Positions 55,281-62,376 of a stretch of 64,000 nucleotides of DNA are shown here, one piece after another (the stretch's first letter is position 1; each line of letters starts with the position of its first letter). Under the pieces are notes generated by a model that saw only the letters and a program-made list of their open reading frames with translations, ran no database searches and was not told the origin of the DNA. This DNA comes from Brevirhabdus pacifica. Its GTDB lineage: Bacteria > Pseudomonadota > Alphaproteobacteria > Rhodobacterales > Rhodobacteraceae. Both the position numbers and the translations under genes were made by a program. The stretch covers positions 186,001 to 250,000 of the forward strand of contig NZ_PGFI01000012.1 in the NCBI RefSeq assembly GCF_002797755.1, read 5' to 3'.

Positions 55281-55438
55281 AATTTATCGCCTGCACTGCC
55301 ACTGTTGCCCGTTTGCCCGGGTCTGGAAAAAACTGTAGCGTATTTTTGCCTCAGCCGCCAGCGAAACAGCCCGCGCGCCCCAAGAAAGATTGCATCCTCC
55401 GACTGGACAGGGAAACGGCGGCGGCACATCATCCGACG

Positions 55439-57010
55439 ATGATTTTTCAGCCTCGGCATCCCCTTGCGCGCCTTTCCGGCGCGCTGTTCGCGACGGGCGG
55501 ACTCCTGGCCTGGGCCTGCCTTGCGCAAGCCCAGCAGCGGATGTCCGAGGTCCCCCGCCCCGAAGAGGGCGTCTTCGCGAACAGCCCGGCCTTTCCCTAT
55601 ACCGGCCCCTACACCGGGCTGCACATGGTCTATGACCTGCCGCCGGGCACGGTTTTGATGGGCAGCGGCGTGCGCCACCCGGCCGAGGCGGCGCGCGAGG
55701 CCCGCGTGCCGGGGATCGACCAATCGCCGGTCGGCGACACCGCCCAGGTGCGCGGCGACGCGGGCGACGCGGCCCGGACCCAGCCGCCGGTGCCGCTTCA
55801 GCTTGGGGTGCTGGCGCCGCGCGGGGCCGAGGCGACGCTGAGCCGCTGGCACCAGACGGCGATCTACCTGGAACGGCGCCTCGGCCGCCCCGTTGAGCTG
55901 ACGGCGCTGTCGCTGGACGGTCTGCGCTCCGCGCTCGAGGCCGAGCGGCTGGATCTGGTTCTGACCAACCCCGGTCATTTCGTCGACCTCGAAGGGCCCT
56001 ATCGCCTGGCCCCCATGGCCACCCTGGCCACCGACCGCCCCGGGCGTCCGGCCACCGGCAACCGCTTCGGTTCGGTCATCTTCACCCGCGCGACCGACGA
56101 TGCCCCCCGCTCCCTGAGCGATCTGAAGGGGCGCACGATGGCCGCGGTCTCGCCCTCGGCCTTCGGGGGCTATCTGATCGCCTATCATACCCTGCGGCGC
56201 AACGGGATCGACCCCGAGCGCGACCTCGAGAACATCGTCTACATGGGCTTTCCCCAAAGCGGGATCGTGCACGCGGTGATCGACGGCGAGGTCGACGCGG
56301 GAACCGTGCGCACCGGCATCATCGAGGACATGGTCGCCAGCGGCCAGATCGCCGGCGACGAGATCCGCCTGCTCAACGCCCTGCGCATCCCGGGTTTCGA
56401 TCCCATGGTCTCGACCATGCTTTTCCCCGAATGGGGGATCGGCGCGGCCCCCCGCCTCGACCCCGAGACGCGCAAGCGGGTGACCGTCGCCCTGCTGGAG
56501 TTGCCGCTGCATCACCGCGCCGCGGTGGCCGGCAATTACGGCGGATGGCACACGCCGATGCCCGACAGCCTGGTGCGCGAGGTGCTGGCCGAACGCCACC
56601 AACCCGCCCCCGCCCGGCCCTGGCGGATCCCGGCGCTGGTGAGCTTGCTGGCATTCCTGCTGGTGCTTGCGGGCGTGGCGGCGGTCCTGCTGCGCCACCG
56701 CTTGGCCCGGTCCGCCGGCGCGTCCCTGGATCACCACGCCACCGCCCCCCGGGCCGCCCCCTTCCCGGCCGAACACGCCTCGCCCCCCGAGGCGGACCCC
56801 GAACCGCCGGCCGAGGCGATCCCCGCCCCACAGCTCACCCGGCGCGAGGCTCAGGTGCTTGCCATGGTGCGCCAGGGCCTGACCACCAAGCAGATCGCAA
56901 GGCGCCTCGGGATCAGCCCCAAAACCGTGGAATTCCATCGTGGACATCTGATCCGGAAGTACGATGTGCGCAATTCGGTCGAATTGGCGGCAAAAGCGGC
57001 AGACGCGTAA
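55439..57010 (+). CDS. Membrane-bound one-component regulator: PhnD-like sensor, one TM, LuxR HTH
   Basis: 523 residues from the ATG at 55439. Order: signal peptide or membrane anchor (1-32); Pro-rich periplasmic lead (33-115); a PhnD/SsuA-type substrate-binding domain (about 120-390: LQLGVLAPRGAEA, LVLTNPGHFVDLEGPY, VSPSAFGGYLIAYHTLRRNG, VYMGFPQSGIVHAVIDGEVDAG); one membrane helix (398-418); a disordered Pro/Ala linker; then a LuxR/GerE helix-turn-helix (LTRREAQVLAMVRQGLTTKQ, ISPKTVEFHRGHLIRKY, 467-520). It looks like a ToxR-style one-component sensor with LuxR output. PhnD-like domains also sense tetrathionate in TtrS. The ribosome binding site is weak. Divergent from ftsW; a DsrE-like gene follows 158 bases downstream. 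Confidence 0.8.
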   Translation: MIFQPRHPLARLSGALFATGGLLAWACLAQAQQRMSEVPRPEEGVFANSPAFPYTGPYTGLHMVYDLPPGTVLMGSGVRHPAEAAREARVPGIDQSPVGDTAQVRGDAGDAARTQPPVPLQLGVLAPRGAEATLSRWHQTAIYLERRLGRPVELTALSLDGLRSALEAERLDLVLTNPGHFVDLEGPYRLAPMATLATDRPGRPATGNRFGSVIFTRATDDAPRSLSDLKGRTMAAVSPSAFGGYLIAYHTLRRNGIDPERDLENIVYMGFPQSGIVHAVIDGEVDAGTVRTGIIEDMVASGQIAGDEIRLLNALRIPGFDPMVSTMLFPEWGIGAAPRLDPETRKRVTVALLELPLHHRAAVAGNYGGWHTPMPDSLVREVLAERHQPAPARPWRIPALVSLLAFLLVLAGVAAVLLRHRLARSAGASLDHHATAPRAAPFPAEHASPPEADPEPPAEAIPAPQLTRREAQVLAMVRQGLTTKQIARRLGISPKTVEFHRGHLIRKYDVRNSVELAAKAADA

Positions 57011-57168
57011 CTTATTACTTTACATACGTTAATTACGATAAACCTAGGGTATACACTGGCACTCCCAAGGCTTTGCCCCGGCTGGCGAGTTCCGACAGCG
57101 GCTGGCTAGGGTGATCCCGAGGCGGCCCCGACCGGGACCGCACGACATCTGAAACGGGAGGAACGAAG
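57011..57168 (+). promoter_or_regulatory. AT-rich promoter region ahead of the DsrE-like gene
   Basis: The first 50 bases (57011-57060) are the most AT-rich stretch in this part, with TTTACA near the start and TATACA near 57050 as box-like sequences, though I see no clean 17-base pair. It is a natural target for the LuxR-type regulator just upstream. The last 12 bases hold GGGAGG, a strong ribosome binding site. Confidence 0.4.
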
Positions 57169-57639
57169 ATGTTCAGCAAAATCAAGATGGCAATCGCCGC
57201 ACTCGCAGTCGCCCTGGTCTCGATCGGCGGCGCAACCAGCGCCGATGCCGCCCCGAGCGAGCGTTACGGCAAGCAGAAGGTCGTCTACCACATCAACTAC
57301 AATGGTGGTGAAGAGGACAAGAAGTGGCGCGGTGCCATGCGCAACATCCAGAACCACATCAACGCCGTCGGCGCCGAGAACATGGAGATCAAGGTCGTCC
57401 TGCACGGCAATGGCGTCAACATGCTCAAGTCCGCCAAGCAGAACCAGTCGCTGCAGATGGACATCACCAACCTGAAGGCCCAGTCGGTCGCCTTCAACGT
57501 CTGCAACAACACCCTCGTCGGCCGCAAGATCAGCTACGAGAACGACCTCTTCGAAGTGTTCGAGGATGACATCGTTCCCTCCGGCGTGGCCGAGCTGTCG
57601 CACCTTCAGCAGCAGGGCTTCACCTACATCAAGCCCTGA
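57169..57639 (+). CDS. Secreted DsrE-family protein
   Basis: 156 residues, ATG behind GGGAGG. A Sec signal peptide (about 1-27) leads into a DsrE/DsrF-like alpha/beta domain: VVYHINYNGGEEDKKW, the helix MRNIQNHINAVG, IKVVLHGNGVNML, and FNVCNNTLVGR with a single conserved-position cysteine C112. Periplasmic DsrE-like proteins occur beside sulfur oxidation genes and may carry or sense sulfane sulfur. It follows the PhnD-LuxR regulator on the same strand and ends in a strong terminator. Codon use and composition are ordinary; regulation by the upstream protein is inference. Confidence 0.82.
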   Translation: MFSKIKMAIAALAVALVSIGGATSADAAPSERYGKQKVVYHINYNGGEEDKKWRGAMRNIQNHINAVGAENMEIKVVLHGNGVNMLKSAKQNQSLQMDITNLKAQSVAFNVCNNTLVGRKISYENDLFEVFEDDIVPSGVAELSHLQQQGFTYIKP

Positions 57640-57668
57640 TCGGATCAGGCAGGTCAGAGCAGTGACAC

Positions 57669-57699
57669 GGGCGCCCCACCGGGGCGCCCATTTTCGTTT
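57669..57699 (+). terminator. Rho-independent terminator after the DsrE-like gene
   Basis: GGGCGCCCC and GGGGCGCCC make a 9-base perfect stem with a 3-base loop, followed by ATTTTCGTTT. It is among the clearest intrinsic terminators in the window. Confidence 0.88.
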
Positions 57700-57774
57700 C
57701 GGAGAGTGTGTGACGCCCGGTCCGCACAGAGGGGGCAGCGCCCCTTGCCCCACAAGACGTTCCGCATCTGCGAC

Positions 57775-57798
57775 AGGCCACACCCGAGGGTGTGGCCT
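57775..57798. other. 24-base near-perfect palindrome beyond the copper operon end
   Basis: AGGCCACACCC and GGGTGTGGCCT, 11-base arms around a 2-base centre, between the DsrE terminator and the cupredoxin stop. On the minus strand it would form a hairpin with a CTCG-like tetraloop about 90 bases past the cupredoxin stop, but no T run follows. It could be a 3' stabiliser of the copper transcript or a protein site. Confidence 0.5.
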
Positions 57799-57886
57799 GC
57801 CTGCATCGATTGCGAGGGACCGGGGGCAGTTGAGCCAGGGTGACGGCCTCCGGACCCAGCCGAGGGTCAGGCCGGATCGACCGGCC

Positions 57887-58627
57887 TCACTTCAGCCCGG
57901 TGACGGTCAGCTTGCCCTTGACCCGGTCGGCGACGAACTCGATCTTCTGGCCTTCGGAGAGCCGGGCGAAAATGGTGGCGTCGGGGACCTCGAACACCAT
58001 CGTCATCGCCGGCATGTCGAGGGTCACGAGTTCTTCGTGGATGATCGTCACCTTCGACTTGGCCTTGTCCAGTTTCTTCACCGTGCCCTTGGTAAAGACC
58101 GCGGCCGGGACCGCCGCAGCGGCTTGAGCTTGAGCTTGGGCTTGGGCTGGCGCGGGCGCGCTGACGGTGATCGGTCCGCGCATCCCGGCCTCGGCATGGC
58201 CGGGGATCAGGCAGGCGAACTCGAAGGTTCCGGCGGTCTCGAAGGTCCAGACGATTTCGCCTTCGGCGCCGGGTTCGAGCCTCAGCGCGTGGGGGTCTTC
58301 GTGCTCCATCTCGGGGAACCGGGCCATCAGCGCGCCGTGCTCGGCGTTCTTTGCGGGGGTGTCGAGCACGATCTCGTGGGGCATCTCGCCCGCGTTGCGC
58401 ACCTTCAGGCGCAGTGTCTCGCCCTGGGCGATTTCCAGCGCGGCCGGCTCATAGGCCATGCCGCCATCGGTTTCGATCATCGTGATCTCGACCTCTCGGG
58501 TGACCTGCTGGGCGGTGCCGGGGCGGCCCATGGCGTGGCCCTCGGCGTGGCCGTGATCGCCGGAGCCGGCGGCGAAAGCCGCGCCGGCGGTTATTACGAG
58601 GGCCATGGCCATCATCAGGTATTTCAT
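57887..58627 (-). CDS. Cupredoxin-CusF fusion, periplasmic copper-binding protein
   Basis: 246 residues, last gene of the copper unit. Signal peptide 1-20, then a His-rich stretch (GDHGHAEGHAMG), a cupredoxin domain with type 1 copper ligands H84, C139, H144 and M149 (FACLIPGHAEAGM), a repetitive AQAQAQAQ linker (about 157-173), and a CusF-like domain (179-246). The CusF copper residues are H197, M208 and M210 in LDMPAMTMVF; the tryptophan of E. coli CusF is replaced by M205. The two domains are usually separate genes. The role is probably periplasmic copper binding and delivery to the neighbouring oxidase or efflux pump. Confidence 0.87.
   Translation of the reverse strand: MKYLMMAMALVITAGAAFAAGSGDHGHAEGHAMGRPGTAQQVTREVEITMIETDGGMAYEPAALEIAQGETLRLKVRNAGEMPHEIVLDTPAKNAEHGALMARFPEMEHEDPHALRLEPGAEGEIVWTFETAGTFEFACLIPGHAEAGMRGPITVSAPAPAQAQAQAQAAAAVPAAVFTKGTVKKLDKAKSKVTIIHEELVTLDMPAMTMVFEVPDATIFARLSEGQKIEFVADRVKGKLTVTGLK
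58122..58145 (-). repeat. Hexanucleotide repeat in the cupredoxin linker
   Basis: Four tandem GCTTGR units on the plus strand (GCTTGA twice, then GCTTGG twice), encoding the Gln-Ala repeats of the linker. Slipped-strand expansion or contraction by six bases would change linker length without breaking the frame. Confidence 0.65.
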
Positions 58628-58649
58628 GTCGCGTTCCTTTTTCTGCTGT

Positions 58650-60020
58650 TCAATGCCCGTGGCCGCTGCCGTGACCGGCCGTCGCGGGGGGCGAGGTAAT
58701 CGTAGTGGTGGCCGAAGCCTGCCGGGCGGGATCGGGAAGCTCCCCGGTCCATTCCCATGCCTCGGTTCCGGGAGGGTTCTCGTACCAGCCCGGATCCGAG
58801 TAATCGTCTGCGGCGATGCCGGGGCGGACCTTCACGACCGAGAACATGCCGCCCATCTCGATCGGGCCGTGGGGGCCCCAGCCGGTCATCATCGGCACCG
58901 TGTTCTCGGGCAGTTCCATCGACATCTCGCCCATGTCGGCCATGCCGGCGGTGCCCATGGGCATGTACTCGGGCTGGTGCCGGCGAATGATCTCTGCCAC
59001 CCGGCGCTTGTCGGCGCCGATGAAGGTCGGCACGTCGTGGCCCATGGCATTCATCGTGTGGTGCGACTTGTGGCAGTGGATCGCCCAGTCGCCGGGGTGT
59101 ACGGCGTCGAACTCGTATGCCCGCATGGCGCCGACCGGGATGTCGATGGACACCTCGGGCCAGCGGGCGCTTTTCGGCACCCAGCCGCCATCGGTGCAGG
59201 TTACCTCGAAATCATAGCCGTGCATATGGATCGGGTGGTTGGTCATGGTCAGGTTGCCCACCCGCACGCGCACCCGGTCCCCCTGGTTCACCACCAGCGG
59301 GTCGAGATCCGGGAACATGCGGCTGTTCCAGCACCAGAGGTTGAAATCCGCCATGGTCATGACCCGGGGCATGAAGGTGCCGGGCACGATGTCGAATGCG
59401 TTCAGCAGGAAGGCGAAGTCCCGGTCCACCGGCATGAAGGACGGATCCTTCGGGTGCACGATGAACAGCCCCATCATCCCCATCGCCATCTGCACCATCT
59501 CGTCGGCGTGGGGGTGGTACATGAAGGTGCCGGACTTGGTCAGGTCGAACTCGTAGACATAGGTCCTGCCCGGCGGGATCGCCTTGTGGCTCAGCCCGCC
59601 GACCCCGTCCATGCCCGAGGGCAGGATCAGCCCGTGCCAATGCACGCTGGTGTGTTCCGGCAGGCGGTTGGTGACGAAAATGCGCACCCGCTCGCCTTCC
59701 ACGGCCTCGATCGTCGGGCCGGTGGACTGGCCGTTGTAGCCCCACAGACGGGCAATCATGCCGTCTGCAATCTCGCGTTCGACGGGTTCGGCCACGAGGT
59801 GGAATTCCTTGACGTTGCCATTCATCCGGAAGGGCAAGGACCAGCCGTTCAGCGTGACCACGGGGTTGTAGTCGCGCCCTGTCGCCGGGCGCGGCGGCAC
59901 CTGTGTCGAGGCGTCCTGGGCAAAGGCCGCCTCGGGCAGGCCGGTGGTGGAGGTGCGCGCCAGGGCCGAGCTTGCCACCAACGTGGCGCCGCCGGTCAGG
60001 AGGTTTCTTCTTTTGATCAT
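58650..60020 (-). CDS. Multicopper oxidase (copper-tolerance type)
   Basis: 456 residues from the ATG at 60018-60020, AGGAAAG upstream. The N-terminus MIKRRNLL suggests Tat or Sec export. All four copper blocks are present: HWHG (127-130), HPHADEM (169-175), HPIHMHG (262-268) and HCHKSHHTMNAM (315-326), the last with a Met axial ligand. Methionine-rich segments (EMVQMAMGMM and EYMPMGTAGMADMGEMSM) and a His-rich tail (GHGSGHGH) fit copper binding and Cu(I) oxidation, as in CueO/CopA. It follows the TolC-like gene by 10 bases. Confidence 0.92.
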   Translation of the reverse strand: MIKRRNLLTGGATLVASSALARTSTTGLPEAAFAQDASTQVPPRPATGRDYNPVVTLNGWSLPFRMNGNVKEFHLVAEPVEREIADGMIARLWGYNGQSTGPTIEAVEGERVRIFVTNRLPEHTSVHWHGLILPSGMDGVGGLSHKAIPPGRTYVYEFDLTKSGTFMYHPHADEMVQMAMGMMGLFIVHPKDPSFMPVDRDFAFLLNAFDIVPGTFMPRVMTMADFNLWCWNSRMFPDLDPLVVNQGDRVRVRVGNLTMTNHPIHMHGYDFEVTCTDGGWVPKSARWPEVSIDIPVGAMRAYEFDAVHPGDWAIHCHKSHHTMNAMGHDVPTFIGADKRRVAEIIRRHQPEYMPMGTAGMADMGEMSMELPENTVPMMTGWGPHGPIEMGGMFSVVKVRPGIAADDYSDPGWYENPPGTEAWEWTGELPDPARQASATTTITSPPATAGHGSGHGH

Positions 60021-60030
60021 GTTGCTTTCC

Positions 60031-61494
60031 TCAATGTCCGGCGCCGCCGGCCTGTGCCTGGACGGGGGCGGCCGCACCGCCCCCGGTGCCGGATCCGGCC
60101 GACCCGCCACCGTGTATCGCCGCCCCCAGCGCGGTATCGGCACGCCAGAAGGCGGCCCGCGCTTGGGCCTCGGCCTGGCTCGACCCCAGCCGCGCGCGGG
60201 TATCGGCGATCAACTCGAAGGTGTTGGTGATCATGCCGTTGTAGCTGAGAAGGGATTCCCGCTCGATCTGGCGCCGAAGCGGCAGGACCGCGCTGCGGTA
60301 ATGGCGCGCGATCTCGTGCGAACCGACCCAGGCGTCGTGGGCGGCGCGGGCCTCGGAGCGGACCGCGACGGCCTGCCCCGCCAGCTGGTGTGCCGCGCGC
60401 AGGTAGGTCAGTTCGCCCTTGCGCCGGCGCGCTTCACCGCTGTCGAAGATGGGGATCGGAAAGTCGATCTCCACCCGGCCGGTGGCCGCGGTTCTGGTCG
60501 CGCCATCCTCACGCTCGCGCTCGATCTCCACCCCGGTCACCAGGTCCAGGTCGCTGAGCACGCGCGTCGCCTCCGTCAGGTCGAACTCCCGCGCCACCGC
60601 CTCAAGCTCCAGCCGGGCGACGGCCAGGTCGACCCTGCGCGTGAGCGCCTCGGCCTCGATCTTCGCGCGGGGCCGGATGGCCGGCAGCGCCGGCAGGCGG
60701 TCGGGGACGTAGTAGTCCAGATCGGCCCCCCAAAGCCCCATCACCCGCGTCAGCGCCTCCTTGGCCTGCCTTGCGGCAAGCCGCGCCTCGGCGCGCTGTC
60801 CGGCAAGCTCGGACTCGAAGGCAAACTCGCGGGTCTGGTCGGCGGCGTTCAGGAACCCGGTTCGGCCCAGTTCGGCGGCCAGTTCCGCCGCGGCCTCGGC
60901 GGTGCTCTGCGCCTCGCCGATCAGCTGGGCCTGCTCGAAGGCCGCGACCGCGTTGATCCAGGCCAGCCGGGTTTCGTGCGCCACGGCCAGGGTCGCCTCG
61001 GCCGCGACCAGCTGGGCCTGGCGAAACCGGGTCTCGGCGATGGCAGTCCTGCGTTTCTGGGTCCTCAGGGCCAGGAGGTTGGTGGCGACCGCCGCCTCGA
61101 TGGCGCGAACCAGCAACGCCTCGGCCCCCAACCCGGTCAGCCCGACGGACAGCGTCGGGTTGGGCCGCATCGTGGTCTGCCAGACCTCGGCAGAGCTGAG
61201 GCCGATCTCGGCATAGGCTGCCTGGAGCCCGCGGTTGTTCAGCAAGGCCACCTGGACCGCCGTGTCGGGCCCGATGGTCTTGCCCCGCACGAGGGTCGAG
61301 ACGCGGGCCGCGTTCTTTTGCACGTCGGCCGTGGACTGGGCCCAGGCGGGCTGGCTGCCGGTGACGGCGCTGGTGCGACTGGCGACCGTGGCGAAACCCG
61401 CCTGCCTGTCGGACAGGAAGCTGCGCTGCTCGGTCGAGGCGCAGGCCGAAAGGACCAGCGCACAGGCCGTCGTGGCGAGGGTCGCGCGCTTCAT
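60031..61494 (-). CDS. TolC-like outer membrane efflux lipoprotein
   Basis: 487 residues from the ATG at 61492-61494, selected because it opens a lipoprotein signal (lipobox LSAC, C18). Two long repeated helical hairpins typical of the OEP/TolC family are seen: QVALLNNRGLQAAYAEIGLS at the start and IPIFDSGEARRRKGELTYL in the second half, the latter being the classical OEP motif. The C-terminus is Gly/Ala-rich. No RND pump or adaptor gene adjoins it, so its inner-membrane partner is elsewhere or absent. Four-base overlap with the upstream lipoprotein. Confidence 0.88.
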   Translation of the reverse strand: MKRATLATTACALVLSACASTEQRSFLSDRQAGFATVASRTSAVTGSQPAWAQSTADVQKNAARVSTLVRGKTIGPDTAVQVALLNNRGLQAAYAEIGLSSAEVWQTTMRPNPTLSVGLTGLGAEALLVRAIEAAVATNLLALRTQKRRTAIAETRFRQAQLVAAEATLAVAHETRLAWINAVAAFEQAQLIGEAQSTAEAAAELAAELGRTGFLNAADQTREFAFESELAGQRAEARLAARQAKEALTRVMGLWGADLDYYVPDRLPALPAIRPRAKIEAEALTRRVDLAVARLELEAVAREFDLTEATRVLSDLDLVTGVEIEREREDGATRTAATGRVEIDFPIPIFDSGEARRRKGELTYLRAAHQLAGQAVAVRSEARAAHDAWVGSHEIARHYRSAVLPLRRQIERESLLSYNGMITNTFELIADTRARLGSSQAEAQARAAFWRADTALGAAIHGGGSAGSGTGGGAAAPVQAQAGGAGH

Positions 61495-61715
61495 GGCTGC
61501 CTCCCCGTCCGGGATTGCCGGTCGTTCAGCTCCCGCCAGGACTGGGGCGTGGATGCACGGCGGGGCGTGTAATCCACCAGACGCGCGGTCGATGCGGTTG
61601 GGGCAAGCTGGACGGGCTGAGCGGCCTGCAGCATGGGCGCGGGATCGGGCAGCGTGGCCACCGGCGCGCAACCGGCAACCACCAGCGGCAGGGCCGCAAG
61701 GGAAAGAAGTTTCAA
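61491..61715 (-). CDS. Small lipoprotein of the copper operon
   Basis: 74 residues from a TTG at 61713-61715, with a strong AGGAGAT upstream. Lipoprotein signal with lipobox VAGC (C16), a Pro/Ala-rich middle and a basic Arg-rich tail (DYTPRRASTPQSWRELNDRQ). The function is not recognised. Overlaps the TolC-like gene by 4 bases, so it is first or second in the copper unit. Confidence 0.72.
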   Translation of the reverse strand: MKLLSLAALPLVVAGCAPVATLPDPAPMLQAAQPVQLAPTASTARLVDYTPRRASTPQSWRELNDRQSRTGRQP

Positions 61716-61793
61716 TCGGATCTCCTGAACCGAACAGTCGTCAAGAAGCGAAAGCCGACATCAGGCCGGACATCCCGCGCGAGCGAAGTCGAT

Positions 61794-62177
61794 TCAGGCG
61801 TTGGGGGGGCGGTGCAGCTCGCCCGCGAAGGGCGGGAACGCGTCCCGGCCGGCGGCGGCGCCGAACCAGGCGGGGTGCGCGAATGTCAGGCGGCGCGCGG
61901 TGCCGAACTGGCCGCCGTGCTGCCAAGCCGACGCCCCGATGCACCCATCGTGGTCGCCGCCGACCGCCGCAGGCAGATGGTCCGTGGTTTCATGACCGGA
62001 GGGTGCGACGTCAAGAGTGGCCAATAAGGCCGGATGAACATGGTCACCATGACCCGCGACCTTGCACACGTAATCCCCCCGCGCGCTTGCAGGCACGACC
62101 CCGGCCAGCACCAAACCCAAGGTCAGGGTCAGGAGCAGCGCAGGAAGAGACCGAACTGAAGCAACAAGGGTCAGCAT
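61794..62177 (-). CDS. Small secreted His-containing protein near the copper operon
   Basis: 127 residues from the ATG at 62175-62177. A hydrophobic signal segment (about 10-33), then a short His/Asp-rich domain (YVCKVAGHGDHVHP, GHETTDHL, GGDHDGC) with two Cys, and a Pro-rich end. Its style is that of DUF2946-like proteins found with copper genes, but I cannot confirm membership. No ribosome binding site is seen at this start, so the start is uncertain. It lies 78 bases before the small lipoprotein on the same strand. Confidence 0.55.
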   Translation of the reverse strand: MLTLVASVRSLPALLLTLTLGLVLAGVVPASARGDYVCKVAGHGDHVHPALLATLDVAPSGHETTDHLPAAVGGDHDGCIGASAWQHGGQFGTARRLTFAHPAWFGAAAGRDAFPPFAGELHRPPNA

Positions 62178-62376
62178 GGCGCCACTAGGAGGAGCGGCGC
62201 GAGATTCGGCAAGATGGATTCTGCATGGCCGAAGTGCCCTGAGCACGATTGTGCCTGAGCCGTATCCCGCCGGCCATCAGCCAGCGGGTCGGGGCCAGTC
62301 AGCGCCAGCGCCCATCAGAAGACACCCGAAGACAGCGGCCGCGCAAGGACGTGCGCCAGCCCCTGCCCCGGTGGCT

